Assembly: GCA_019694875.1 (NCBI GenBank)
Contig: JAIBBC010000003.1
Location: forward strand, 248,001 to 312,000
Direction: 5' to 3'
Length of the DNA: 64,000 nt
Origin: Cyclobacteriaceae bacterium
Lineage (GTDB): Bacteria; Bacteroidota; Bacteroidia; Cytophagales; Cyclobacteriaceae
In this document: one piece after another, positions 16,300-24,821 of the stretch
Layout of the letters: every line of letters starts with the position of its first letter
Numbering within the stretch: position 1 is the stretch's first letter
Translations under genes and position numbers: made by a program
The notes under the pieces: generated by a model
Told to the model about the DNA's origin: nothing
Databases searched by the model: none
What the model saw: only the letters and a program-made list of their open reading frames with translations

Positions 16300-18342
16300 T
16301 TAGGGCTCCAAAATAATAAACTCCGTGCGCCTGTTCAGGCTCCTTCCCTGACGGGAATCATTGGGAGAAATTGGCTTTGTTTTACCGTAACCCACAGCGG
16401 TGATACGATTTGGATCGGCACCGCCTTTTACGAGTAATGCACGGACTTCATTTGCCCTGCGTCTGCTCAACTCCATGTTGTATTCATCGGAACCGGAGTT
16501 GTCGGTGTGGCCACCGATTTCAACCCGCATGGTTGGTGAACTTTTCATCATCCGCAGCAGGCCCTGAATTCCCTCCAGTGAAAGCGGTTGCACGCCATCA
16601 TGACTAAAGTAAACATTCAGGATGTATCCCACGTTCAGACTTCCGGCAACATGCCGGAGCCGAACCGTTTCCGAAATATTTTCAGGCGCCACCGCAGCTC
16701 CATGAAAATACATTGACGAGGCATACGCCAGATACCCCGTTCCAAAAACACTTATCTTGTAATAGATCGAAGAATCCGATGAATGATTGAGCGTTATCTC
16801 ATACAAGCCCGTACCTTTTTGAACTGGCTTTACATGCTTTCCATACTGGCTTACAAAATCAATTTCAGCATCCATTGGCTTACCGTTTTCATCATCGACC
16901 ACCTGGTAAGCTATCGTCACGTTCGAACGGCTTGGTTTAGCCGGGATAATTTCAGCATCCCTTCTGATGGAAGAACTTTCTGCAAAAACTTCTGAATACT
17001 CCGGCTGATTCAAATAAACCGGTTTCCAGTTTTGCATGTCAATCTTATAAATGTCCTGCTCGCCTAAATTTTCCTGCCTGAGGGACGACATGTACGCATA
17101 TTTTTCGTCTGCTGTTAATACAAAATAGATGTCGTTTTCAACGGAGTTAATCGGATAGCCCAAATTCACAGGCTCGCTCCACTCCTGTTTGCCGGCATCG
17201 AACGTTGTACGGTACACATCCAGGTCGCCCATACCCGCCAAACCGTTCGAACTGAAATATAAGTGTTGACCATTTGCAGAGATGAAAACACCTTCTTCAT
17301 CCAATTCGGTATTCACCAGCGGCCCGAGGTTTCTTACGTTTACCCACCGGGTCCCGTTTTTATCGAGTGTGCAACTGTAAATATCCGTTCCGCCATAGCC
17401 ACCGGGACGGTTGCTCGTAAAATATAATGTTCTTCCATCGCGGGTAATCGTGGCCGAACTTTCCAGGAATTCCGTGTTCACTCCTTCCAGTGCTCTCGGT
17501 GGAGACCACATACCGTCTGACTTGCGATTCGAAACCAGTAAGTCTCCCCCGTTCGTGTCATGATAGACAATCAACTCCTTTCCGTCCGGGGAGATATTCA
17601 CGCTTGCATTGTGATAATTTGTATTGATAGGAACTCCTGCATTCTTTGCTGGCTGCCAAACGCCATTCACCTTATCGGAATAAAAAATCTCCTCATAGTA
17701 TTCATGATCTACCGCCACCCGCTCATTCATGTTTTCACCGGGCCTTCTTGTGGTGAATACCATTAATTGCTCGTTCTCGCTAATGGTGGGTGCGTAATCC
17801 GGATATTCGGAATTAATATGATCGTCCATATCAACAATGGTGACCTTTACCGGGTTCTCTTTATAAATCACTGCATTGCGGCATTCAAAAATCTTTCGGT
17901 TTACTTCATTAATCCTGACCGACTTGTCGAAGTTAAGTGACCGGGCAAGGATGCGGTTGTATCGATCATAGAATAGAATGGCGCTGTCGAATTTCTCTGA
18001 ATAGTGATATCCCTGACCGAGATAATACAAGATATCCGGATCTATGGTATGGTCAAGATTCCAGGCGCGCTTAAAATAAGCCAGCGATTTTTCCTTTTGA
18101 ATGGTGAGCATAATGGACCGGCCAGCCATCAACTGGGATTTCGCATCCTTAGGATTCATTTGCGTGGCCAGCACAAAAAGCTCAGCTGCCTGTTTACGGT
18201 GGTCAAAATCAAAAATCTGCATCCCCTGACTGTAATACTCTTCTGCAAGCTTGACGGAATCAAGCTGAGCATGCGTAACGATACTCACCAACATGAAGAG
18301 AATTGTGGAAGTTACAATTCGGCTGTGACGTGTAAAAGCCAT
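16300..18342 (-). CDS. PorE-like TPR / beta-propeller / CRD / OmpA envelope protein
   Basis: A 680-residue exported protein (signal about 1-26, ending THAQ). In order: TPR-like helices (about 28-150), PD40/WD40-type beta-propeller repeats (about 185-430, with repeated SANGQHLYFSSNG and RDGRTLYFTSNRPGG blades), a carboxypeptidase-regulatory-like beta domain (about 475-560), and a C-terminal OmpA peptidoglycan-binding domain (GGHTDNSG, SRRRANEVRALL, NRRTEFIIL). This order and length match PorE (PG1058) of the type IX secretion system in my memory. Paralogues of this layout are common in Cytophagales, and no PorP/SprF gene is adjacent, so the link to secretion is inferred. Confidence 0.8.
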   Translation of the reverse strand: MAFTRHSRIVTSTILFMLVSIVTHAQLDSVKLAEEYYSQGMQIFDFDHRKQAAELFVLATQMNPKDAKSQLMAGRSIMLTIQKEKSLAYFKRAWNLDHTIDPDILYYLGQGYHYSEKFDSAILFYDRYNRILARSLNFDKSVRINEVNRKIFECRNAVIYKENPVKVTIVDMDDHINSEYPDYAPTISENEQLMVFTTRRPGENMNERVAVDHEYYEEIFYSDKVNGVWQPAKNAGVPINTNYHNASVNISPDGKELIVYHDTNGGDLLVSNRKSDGMWSPPRALEGVNTEFLESSATITRDGRTLYFTSNRPGGYGGTDIYSCTLDKNGTRWVNVRNLGPLVNTELDEEGVFISANGQHLYFSSNGLAGMGDLDVYRTTFDAGKQEWSEPVNLGYPINSVENDIYFVLTADEKYAYMSSLRQENLGEQDIYKIDMQNWKPVYLNQPEYSEVFAESSSIRRDAEIIPAKPSRSNVTIAYQVVDDENGKPMDAEIDFVSQYGKHVKPVQKGTGLYEITLNHSSDSSIYYKISVFGTGYLAYASSMYFHGAAVAPENISETVRLRHVAGSLNVGYILNVYFSHDGVQPLSLEGIQGLLRMMKSSPTMRVEIGGHTDNSGSDEYNMELSRRRANEVRALLVKGGADPNRITAVGYGKTKPISPNDSRQGRSLNRRTEFIILEP

Positions 18343-18436
18343 GAAAAACCGGTTAAGACAATAACCAAATGTACTATTTCTTTATTGTTTTGCCTTAAAC
18401 TGTTCAATTCAAAAATTAACCGTAACCTGCTGATTA

Positions 18437-19996
18437 CTAAAGATTAACCTTCCATTTATCGAACAAAAGCTGCTGTTGAGTGGTTTTCACAGCCATTTCG
18501 TTGAGGGAATTGGTCTCAGGGATGAAGTCCACGCCAATCTTATTAAAATACTCTTCCATGGGAAGCGGGGCCGTGCCCTGAATGTACAGATTGATAAACT
18601 CTTCAATTTCCGGGTATGTTCTGTCGACCAAATCATCAAAGAAGTTCTCTTCCGAAAACGCGTTATTCGGACCGTATGTATCAATCAATTCCAGAATGAG
18701 TTCCCGCAGGCCCTTCTGTCCGTTGGATAACTCCAGTAGTCGAATGTCAAGCAGAGCCGCCACAAGGGCACCTTTCTGATAGACATTTCCAAACTGCGAA
18801 CCACCCTCAGGTGTGTAGCATGTCAGGCTCATCTCAGTTAAGCTCATCGACTGATTAAAGCCATCCGCAGAATTCTTTTTGAAGCGGAATTCATTTAGAA
18901 TACCGGGAGTTGTGTAAGAACCGTTCCGGTATTGCATCATTAATGAAGCCCACTCGGTAACACCTTCATACAACCAAAGGTGTTGTGAAGCTGTTGGCAC
19001 TGCGAAGTTAAAATCCTCAATAATTTCGCTATGGATGTTAAGCGGAGTAACAATGTGAAAGAACTCATGCGCACTTACGTCCCTTACGTAGTTTTGATAG
19101 TTTACCGAGTATGGGTTATCACGGATAACATATACCGAACTGTATGAATGCTCCAAAGCACCCGCGCTCGGGCCGTTGTGAAAAAAGAAAATGAAGTTAT
19201 AATGATCCACCGGCAAACCATTCAGAAAAGCACTCGCATCTTCCATCACCTGTTCAACATCGTTCATTACCTGACCTGCAGAAATCTGGTCGCCTTCCGA
19301 ATACGTATTTACATTAATCTTCGCTCCGTCAATCAATACGCTCGCAACCGTAATGTCGCCCATGATAATGGGTGAATCTACAAACTTGTCGTAGTCTTCA
19401 GCGTAATAAAGTCCGCCTTCCGTTTTAGGCAGAGAGGTTGCAATTTTCCAACCTGAAGGATAATCAACATCAAGATAAAAATCCCGTTCTTTTAATCCTG
19501 TAGGATAACCAAGCACATCAAAAGTATTCAGCAACACATGATCATTCTCTATGGATGTGCCACCCATCAGGTAAAGCGGATGTTCATCCACAGGCGTGTC
19601 GAAGGTTTCTTTTACCTCGAACTCAATTATTTTCGTGGCCACCGGATCGCTCAGCTCCCATTGATTGGTACTGATGTTTGTTACCGTCAATTCGTTTTTG
19701 TCTTCATCAAAAGCTTTGAAGCTCACAACAAACCGGCCGATGTCGAATATGTCGTACACTCCGGGTACAGTTGCCGGAAATTGATAAATCTTGTTGGCAT
19801 CCGTAAGATTATCGACAAACATTTTGACTTTAAATGTATCATCGCTCCTGTCGTTGAGATTGATCTGATAATAAAATGACTCTGCGAGATCAACTTCCTC
19901 CGGCACACCGGAAGTGTTGGACGACTTAACATCGTCATCGCTGCAAGCCGTAGCAAAAGCCAACCCAATGAGTACTATAGAAATTTTCCGCAACAT
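18437..19996 (-). CDS. M61-family metallopeptidase, surface lipoprotein
   Basis: A 519-residue lipoprotein with lipobox FATAC (Cys18) followed by SDDD, which resembles the surface-export signal of Bacteroidota lipoproteins. The zinc site is complete: HEFFH (H310, E311, H314) and Glu344 in LWLYEG. GALEHS just before it is also typical of M61 glycyl aminopeptidase-like proteins. The PDZ domain that usually ends M61 proteins is missing; the sequence stops about 30 residues after the PMEEYFNKIG segment. It probably cleaves peptides at the cell surface. Confidence 0.82.
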   Translation of the reverse strand: MLRKISIVLIGLAFATACSDDDVKSSNTSGVPEEVDLAESFYYQINLNDRSDDTFKVKMFVDNLTDANKIYQFPATVPGVYDIFDIGRFVVSFKAFDEDKNELTVTNISTNQWELSDPVATKIIEFEVKETFDTPVDEHPLYLMGGTSIENDHVLLNTFDVLGYPTGLKERDFYLDVDYPSGWKIATSLPKTEGGLYYAEDYDKFVDSPIIMGDITVASVLIDGAKINVNTYSEGDQISAGQVMNDVEQVMEDASAFLNGLPVDHYNFIFFFHNGPSAGALEHSYSSVYVIRDNPYSVNYQNYVRDVSAHEFFHIVTPLNIHSEIIEDFNFAVPTASQHLWLYEGVTEWASLMMQYRNGSYTTPGILNEFRFKKNSADGFNQSMSLTEMSLTCYTPEGGSQFGNVYQKGALVAALLDIRLLELSNGQKGLRELILELIDTYGPNNAFSEENFFDDLVDRTYPEIEEFINLYIQGTAPLPMEEYFNKIGVDFIPETNSLNEMAVKTTQQQLLFDKWKVNL

Positions 19997-20016
19997 AAAT
20001 TTTAGAAAGCTGAAAG

Positions 20017-21882
20017 CTATTCAGAATCCATCAAAGCTGAAAGTTCAAACCAACGATTTGTTTTAGCATCAATCTGACTGCTCAGCCGTTCGATGTCCTT
20101 CGCGATTTCAATGAGTAACGCTGAATCCGAAGTGGAATTATTCATGCGCTGTGTAAGTTCATCGCGCTGACGTTCAAGTGCAGCAATTTCTTCCTGTAAC
20201 CGGCCAAACTCCTGCTTATCTTTATACGAAATTGACGTTTTTGAACTGTTTTTTGAAGAAGTTTCCACTACCGTTGCAACCGGTGTCGATTCCTGCTCCT
20301 TGCCGTCTGCCCAGTTGCGATAATCTGAATAGTTTCCGTTAAACAACCTGATCTTCCCATCGCCCTCGAACACAAAAAGCTGATCAACCAAATGATCCAT
20401 AAAATACCGGTCGTGCGAAACGAGCAACAGGCATCCGCCAAATTTCTCGAGAAAATCTTCCAAAACGTTTAGCGTATCAATATCAAAATCGTTAGTCGGT
20501 TCATCCAAAATCAAAAAGTTTGGATTGGTGATCAGTAGCTTCAGCAATTGAAGGCGCTTCTTTTCACCACCGCTCAGTTTGTCGATGTAGTTGTATTGCT
20601 TATCGGGTGTAAACAGGAACGTCTCTAAAAATTTCGATGCGGATATCTGCGATCCGTCTGCCAACACAATGAACTCGGCAATGGCTTTCACTTCTTCCAC
20701 TACGCGGTTTGCCGGATTCAGTGTAATTGTTTCCTGTGTGAAGTAGCCGTATTTGGTTGTAACCCCGGGAATAACTTCACCGGTATCGGGTTTCAACTTT
20801 CCGGTTAAGATATCCAGGAAGGTCGACTTCCCCACTCCGTTTTTACCCACTACGCCAATGCGATCGTTTTTCTTGAACACGTAAGAAAAATCATCCACAA
20901 TCTTCAGCGAGCCATAACTTTTAGAAACATGCTCAACCTCTAAAATTTTGCCACCTTGTCGCGATGCTTTGAAATCAAGTTCAAGTTTGTCTTTTTTAAT
21001 ATCCTGAGATGCTTTCTCCTGGATGTCGTAGAAAGCCTCAACGCGATACTTGGCTTTCGTTCCGCGGGCACGCGGTTGCTTACGCATCCATTCGAGTTCT
21101 TTCTTCAAAAGCTGACGTGCCTTTGACACTTCCACCTTCAGCATTTCTTCGCGCTCATTCTTCTTTTCAAGGAAGTACGCATAGTTACCTTTGTACCGGA
21201 AAAGCTGGCCGCGATCAATCTCGATAATTTCGGTTGCTACATTGTCGAGGAAATAGCGGTCGTGCGTAACCATGATCAGCGTTACCTGCTGACCGGCCAG
21301 ATAATTCTCTAGCCATTCAATCGCGGTAAGGTCAAGGTGGTTGGTAGGCTCATCCATGATGATGAGGTCGGGCTCGGTTAAAAGCATCTGGGCCAGAAAA
21401 ATGCGCTTACGCTGGCCACCCGAAAGCTGACCAAAGGTTTTATCCAAATCCGGAACACCGAGCTTGCCAATGATTTCGTGGACCTTCGCCTCATAGTCCC
21501 ACGCATTCAGCTCTTCCATTTTTTCAAGTACAGCCTGCATGCGTTCGGGTGAAACATCCGGATGCTGAAGGCAATCCTCGTATTCCTTCACCACTTTAGC
21601 AATCTCATTTGAATCGCTGAACAAAACGTCTTTAACGGTAACAGAATCGTCAACGCGCGGATCCTGAGTAAGAAAACCGGTTGTAATACCTTCCCGCACA
21701 CTCACCTTTCCGGAATCGGAAGGAAGTTCGCCTGTGAGAATCTTGAGCAGGGTTGACTTTCCCACCCCGTTGTTGCCGACCAAAGCAAATTTCTCCCCTT
21801 GCGAGATGCCAAGGGAAATGTCTTTAAAAAGCCACTTATCGTGGAATGATTTTGAGATTGACTCCGCTGAAAGATAGTTCAC
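20017..21882 (-). CDS. ABC-F family ATPase (Uup/Ets-like, 621 aa)
   Basis: A 621-residue soluble protein with two ABC domains in tandem and no membrane segment. Domain 1 has Walker A GNNGVGKST, signature LSGGQRKR and IIMDEPTNHLD; domain 2 has GKNGVGKST, LSGGEKKR and LILDEPTNDFD. Between them is a charged helical linker (about 235-300), and at the end a coiled coil (about 550-621), as in Uup. ABC-F proteins act on ribosomes or on branched DNA in the Uup case. The C-terminal coiled coil favours Uup over an antibiotic-resistance factor. A TAGATTTG -7 element lies 24 nt upstream. Confidence 0.88.
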   Translation of the reverse strand: MNYLSAESISKSFHDKWLFKDISLGISQGEKFALVGNNGVGKSTLLKILTGELPSDSGKVSVREGITTGFLTQDPRVDDSVTVKDVLFSDSNEIAKVVKEYEDCLQHPDVSPERMQAVLEKMEELNAWDYEAKVHEIIGKLGVPDLDKTFGQLSGGQRKRIFLAQMLLTEPDLIIMDEPTNHLDLTAIEWLENYLAGQQVTLIMVTHDRYFLDNVATEIIEIDRGQLFRYKGNYAYFLEKKNEREEMLKVEVSKARQLLKKELEWMRKQPRARGTKAKYRVEAFYDIQEKASQDIKKDKLELDFKASRQGGKILEVEHVSKSYGSLKIVDDFSYVFKKNDRIGVVGKNGVGKSTFLDILTGKLKPDTGEVIPGVTTKYGYFTQETITLNPANRVVEEVKAIAEFIVLADGSQISASKFLETFLFTPDKQYNYIDKLSGGEKKRLQLLKLLITNPNFLILDEPTNDFDIDTLNVLEDFLEKFGGCLLLVSHDRYFMDHLVDQLFVFEGDGKIRLFNGNYSDYRNWADGKEQESTPVATVVETSSKNSSKTSISYKDKQEFGRLQEEIAALERQRDELTQRMNNSTSDSALLIEIAKDIERLSSQIDAKTNRWFELSALMDSE

Positions 21883-21905
21883 AACCGCCCCGTTAAAACG
21901 AGGCG

Positions 21906-21913
21906 CAAATCTA
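21906..21913 (-). promoter_or_regulatory. -7 element of the ABC-F gene
   Basis: TAGATTTG on the minus strand fits TAnnTTTG exactly and ends 24 nt before the ATG at 21882. No TTG was found at the usual distance upstream. Confidence 0.45.
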
Positions 21914-21985
21914 CTACTAATAAGTGTAGATCGGGCACCCGATGCATTGTTAACCGGAGTAGCCTTGGGTTAGATTTCGGAATAA

Positions 21986-22096
21986 TTATCTCCAGCTGTA
22001 ACGAACTTCGGCTGACTTCTTAAAAAAGCAAAAGATGCAAATGCCGATTTGAAAAACTGCGGTAGATACGATGGCAAAAAATAGCTCCATACTCAT
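21986..22096 (-). CDS. Possible small membrane protein (36 aa)
   Basis: A 36-codon ORF, ATG to TAA, with one hydrophobic segment (residues 4-24, rich in Phe, Ile, Val and Cys) and a positive tail (KKSAEVRYSWR), which would place the C-terminus in the cytoplasm. It is the only coding candidate in the 310-nt gap between the ABC-F gene and the GTG-started gene at 22193. No clear ribosome binding site or terminator is visible, so it remains tentative. Confidence 0.3.
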   Translation of the reverse strand: MSMELFFAIVSTAVFQIGICIFCFFKKSAEVRYSWR

Positions 22097-22192
22097 CGAA
22101 TTTATTAGTTTGATCTAAAAGTTTAATAAAGGTATACAAATTACCTTATTTTCAATGTGTTATGGGTAATATTTTTACTGTAACTTTAAGTC

Positions 22193-22705
22193 GTGGATAT
22201 TAAAAAGGTTCTTGAAAAGGGGCATTCCAAGCCCCTCACAGATAAAATCGTCACCTACATCGGAGCGAGTCAGGAGAGATTTAACACGCTGATGGCCATA
22301 TTCTTAGACGGCCCATACCGGATAACCCAAAGAGCCGCCTGGCCCCTTTCGTATTGTGTTATGAACCATCCTTTTCTGATCGAGCGTCATTATCCTTCCG
22401 TGTTAAAAATTCTCGTCAAACCCGGCATACATGATGCCGTAAAGAGAAATATCGTGCGCTTGCTTCAGTTTGTGACCGTTCCCAGGCAATACCAGGGAAA
22501 GGTGATTGAGGCATGTTTTGAACTGATGGACCCAAAGGAGCCGATTGCCGTACGGGCGTTTTCAATGACGGTGCTCGGCAACCTGGCAAGCGAACACCCC
22601 GACCTGAAGAAAGAACTCAAACTTGTGATCGAAGATCAGCTCCCGTTTGGTTCTGCAGGCTATGTGGCACGCGCCAAAAAGGTTCTCAAGCAACTGGAAA
22701 AGTAG
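22193..22705 (+). CDS. HEAT-repeat-like hypothetical protein (170 aa)
   Basis: A 170-residue, all-helical soluble protein starting at GTG (22193). The pattern of paired helices with proline turns (NHPFLIERHYPSVLKIL, VRAFSMTVLGNLASEHPDLKKELKLVI) looks like HEAT or armadillo-type repeats, which usually bind proteins. I do not recognise a named family. It is followed after 16 nt by the DUF3667 gene on the same strand. Confidence 0.65.
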   Translation: MDIKKVLEKGHSKPLTDKIVTYIGASQERFNTLMAIFLDGPYRITQRAAWPLSYCVMNHPFLIERHYPSVLKILVKPGIHDAVKRNIVRLLQFVTVPRQYQGKVIEACFELMDPKEPIAVRAFSMTVLGNLASEHPDLKKELKLVIEDQLPFGSAGYVARAKKVLKQLEK

Positions 22706-22721
22706 GTTAATTTTGCGCAGC

Positions 22722-23579
22722 ATGAGCAAACAGCCGGTACAGTACGAACACACCTGCAAGACCTGTGGGAACGTATTCACCGGAATTTACTGCAACCTGT
22801 GCGGTGAAAAAGTTATTGAACCCAAAGACCGGTCGTTCAGGAACTTCGTTGCCAATTCTCTCACCGCGTTAACACTTGCCGATAACCGTTTCCTGAAAAC
22901 CCTGTGGCTCACGGTTAAAAATCCAGGATTCCTGTCAAAGGAGTATGCCAACGGCCGAAGGGTAAACTACCTGCGCCCGCTTCAGGTGTTTTTTGTGCTG
23001 AACCTGGTGTATTTCCTGTTCCCGGTTCTGCAGTTATTCAACTCAACACTACGCACACAGATGTATTACCTGTTTCACAGCCCTATGGTACGGGGCATGG
23101 TTAACCAACGGGTAATGGACGAAGGCATCAGTTTGAGCGGGTTTACCATGATCTACAACGAAAAGACAACAGTTCTCGCCAAGCTGCTAATTGTTGTTTT
23201 CGTGTGGATTGCATCTGTTCCTTTAAGTCTGATCTTCCGGAAGAAGAACCGTTACTTCACCGACCATGTGGCACTTGCTATTGAACTGGCATGCTTTAAT
23301 ATATTTGTGAACGCAATTTCACTCTCCGTAATTCTGCTGGTACTCAGTAAAATTTTTAAGTGGAGCGGAACAACATTGGGTGATTACCTGAATGATACTA
23401 CGCTCACAGTCATCTTTATCTCAACCAATCTGTATTTCATTTACCGTGCTGCGCGAACATTCTACGGCCAAACCGGGAAAAGTCTGATTCTTAAAAGTGT
23501 GCTAGGCATTGTCGGGCTGTTTCTTGCGCTGGAGGCGTATAAGCTGCTGCTATTCTTCGTTACGTTTTACTCGATTTGA
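22722..23579 (+). CDS. DUF3667 domain membrane protein (285 aa)
   Basis: I start it at the ATG at 22722 (MSKQPVQYEHTCKTCG), because the 25 codons in front overlap the previous gene and resemble nothing. The N-terminal zinc ribbon has two CxxC pairs (CKTC and CNLC, residues about 12-31). Four to five transmembrane helices follow (for example LRPLQVFFVLNLVYFLFPVL). This matches DUF3667, a Bacteroidota family of unknown function. Its 3' end overlaps the convergent DUF4184 gene by 20 nt. Confidence 0.82.
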   Translation: MSKQPVQYEHTCKTCGNVFTGIYCNLCGEKVIEPKDRSFRNFVANSLTALTLADNRFLKTLWLTVKNPGFLSKEYANGRRVNYLRPLQVFFVLNLVYFLFPVLQLFNSTLRTQMYYLFHSPMVRGMVNQRVMDEGISLSGFTMIYNEKTTVLAKLLIVVFVWIASVPLSLIFRKKNRYFTDHVALAIELACFNIFVNAISLSVILLVLSKIFKWSGTTLGDYLNDTTLTVIFISTNLYFIYRAARTFYGQTGKSLILKSVLGIVGLFLALEAYKLLLFFVTFYSI

Positions 23580-24288
23580 TTTGAGTAAGTGCGCTGGCCG
23601 CGATCAGGCCGATTAAAAATGCGCTGATAATGATTACAATCAAATCTCCGTAGTACTCCACGCCAAACCAGCTTCGGATAAAAAAAGCCGATATCGCAAA
23701 GACAAAAAGAATAACCCAAAACCGCCACCCGGGTTTTGTATAAGCATGATGACGCGGCAGTTTCAAAAAAAAATATGCAATACATGCAGCTCCAATAATT
23801 GTACTGATGTGCTGTAAATATCGGAACACAGGCAGTACGGGCAAGCCGGATATCTGAACTGCAGAATCCAGTGCCGGAACGAATGGTACAAATACACCAT
23901 CATGATGCGTGAATCCGTCCCACACGATGTGAGAGGTCGCACCTATTACAATGCACATTAATAAACCGATCGGGTGGGTTTTCCAATACGCCAGAAAGTC
24001 GAACGATCGTAACGGTTGTAACCGCCCGCTGATCCAGCGCGGTGAATTGTCGATCAAAGGTTTCTTCACCACAACATGAAAAACCATGCAAATCAAAAAT
24101 GCCACCGGCAGATCAAAAAGGAAAATTCCGGGCAACGTGTGACTGAATCTCCCGTTGAGCTTCATCGAAAAGAAATACTGGAAATCCGGAATCATGCTTC
24201 CCACCACCAGCGCACTCATGCTGATGGCCGTATTCCGCGCCTTCATAAAAGGCAGAATAATAGCCGGATGGGAAAATGTGAATGGCAT
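23560..24288 (-). CDS. DUF4184 family membrane protein (242 aa)
   Basis: Starts at the ATG at 24288 (MPFTFSHPAIILPF), the usual beginning of this family; the ATG 24 nt earlier lies inside the preceding terminator. It has about six transmembrane helices and a GSMIPDFQYF motif near residue 35; histidines in SHIVWDGFTHHDG (about 120) could bind metal, as in the related YdjM-type metal-dependent hydrolases. The reaction is unknown. Confidence 0.8.
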   Translation of the reverse strand: MPFTFSHPAIILPFMKARNTAISMSALVVGSMIPDFQYFFSMKLNGRFSHTLPGIFLFDLPVAFLICMVFHVVVKKPLIDNSPRWISGRLQPLRSFDFLAYWKTHPIGLLMCIVIGATSHIVWDGFTHHDGVFVPFVPALDSAVQISGLPVLPVFRYLQHISTIIGAACIAYFFLKLPRHHAYTKPGWRFWVILFVFAISAFFIRSWFGVEYYGDLIVIIISAFLIGLIAASALTQIKSSKT

Positions 24289-24296
24289 GTCGGGAT

Positions 24297-24321
24297 AAAA
24301 AAAGTCCCGCATTTGCGGGAC
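24297..24321 (-). terminator. Rho-independent terminator
   Basis: On the minus strand GTCCCGC (24321-24315), a four-base loop and GCGGGAC (24310-24304) are followed by seven T. It ends the 146-residue lipoprotein gene. The arms are identical to those of the terminator at 36504-36530. Confidence 0.85.
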
Positions 24322-24344
24322 CGTATCATTGTTAAATACTTCGA

Positions 24345-24785
24345 TTAATGCTTGTCGTGGCCGCCTTCGTGACCTTCGCCCTTGCCATACCAGGCTTCCT
24401 GGATCTTATGGAATTGATCATGAAGCGCTGTAAGTGCCTCCCCGATTTTCACTGAATCACCTGTCTGAACAATCTGAACAAATGAATCTGCATCACTCTT
24501 TAGCTGCGTCAGGTTGGCTTTTGTTTGATCGTTGTCTACTTTTTCAGGAAGCGGTGAGCTTGCCCATTTTCCGGCAACCTTGGCGAGCTCAGCAGCATTG
24601 GCTTTTGCAGGCTCGAGATACGCTGAGTCTTTATACGGGTGAAAGCTGTCGGCCATAATCATATGAAACTCGTCCATCTCCGGCCACTCATCGTTGTTGG
24701 CAACCTCTTCATGTTTTTTGCTTCCGCAGGCCACTGCGAATACGATCATACAGACTAAAAAAGAATATAAAGCTGTTTTCTTCAT
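24345..24785 (-). CDS. Hypothetical His-rich lipoprotein (146 aa)
   Basis: A 146-residue lipoprotein with lipobox FAVAC (Cys20) followed by GSKK. The mature part is helical (AKANAAELAKVAGKW, TALHDQFHKIQEAW) and ends in a His/Gly tail (GEGHEGGHDKH) that could bind metal ions. The layout resembles small periplasmic cytochrome-like or metal-binding four-helix proteins, but there is no haem motif. Monocistronic, with a terminator right behind. Confidence 0.7.
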   Translation of the reverse strand: MKKTALYSFLVCMIVFAVACGSKKHEEVANNDEWPEMDEFHMIMADSFHPYKDSAYLEPAKANAAELAKVAGKWASSPLPEKVDNDQTKANLTQLKSDADSFVQIVQTGDSVKIGEALTALHDQFHKIQEAWYGKGEGHEGGHDKH

Positions 24786-24821
24786 GGTTTTTTTTGATTG
24801 AACTGTAAAATTATAAAATTC

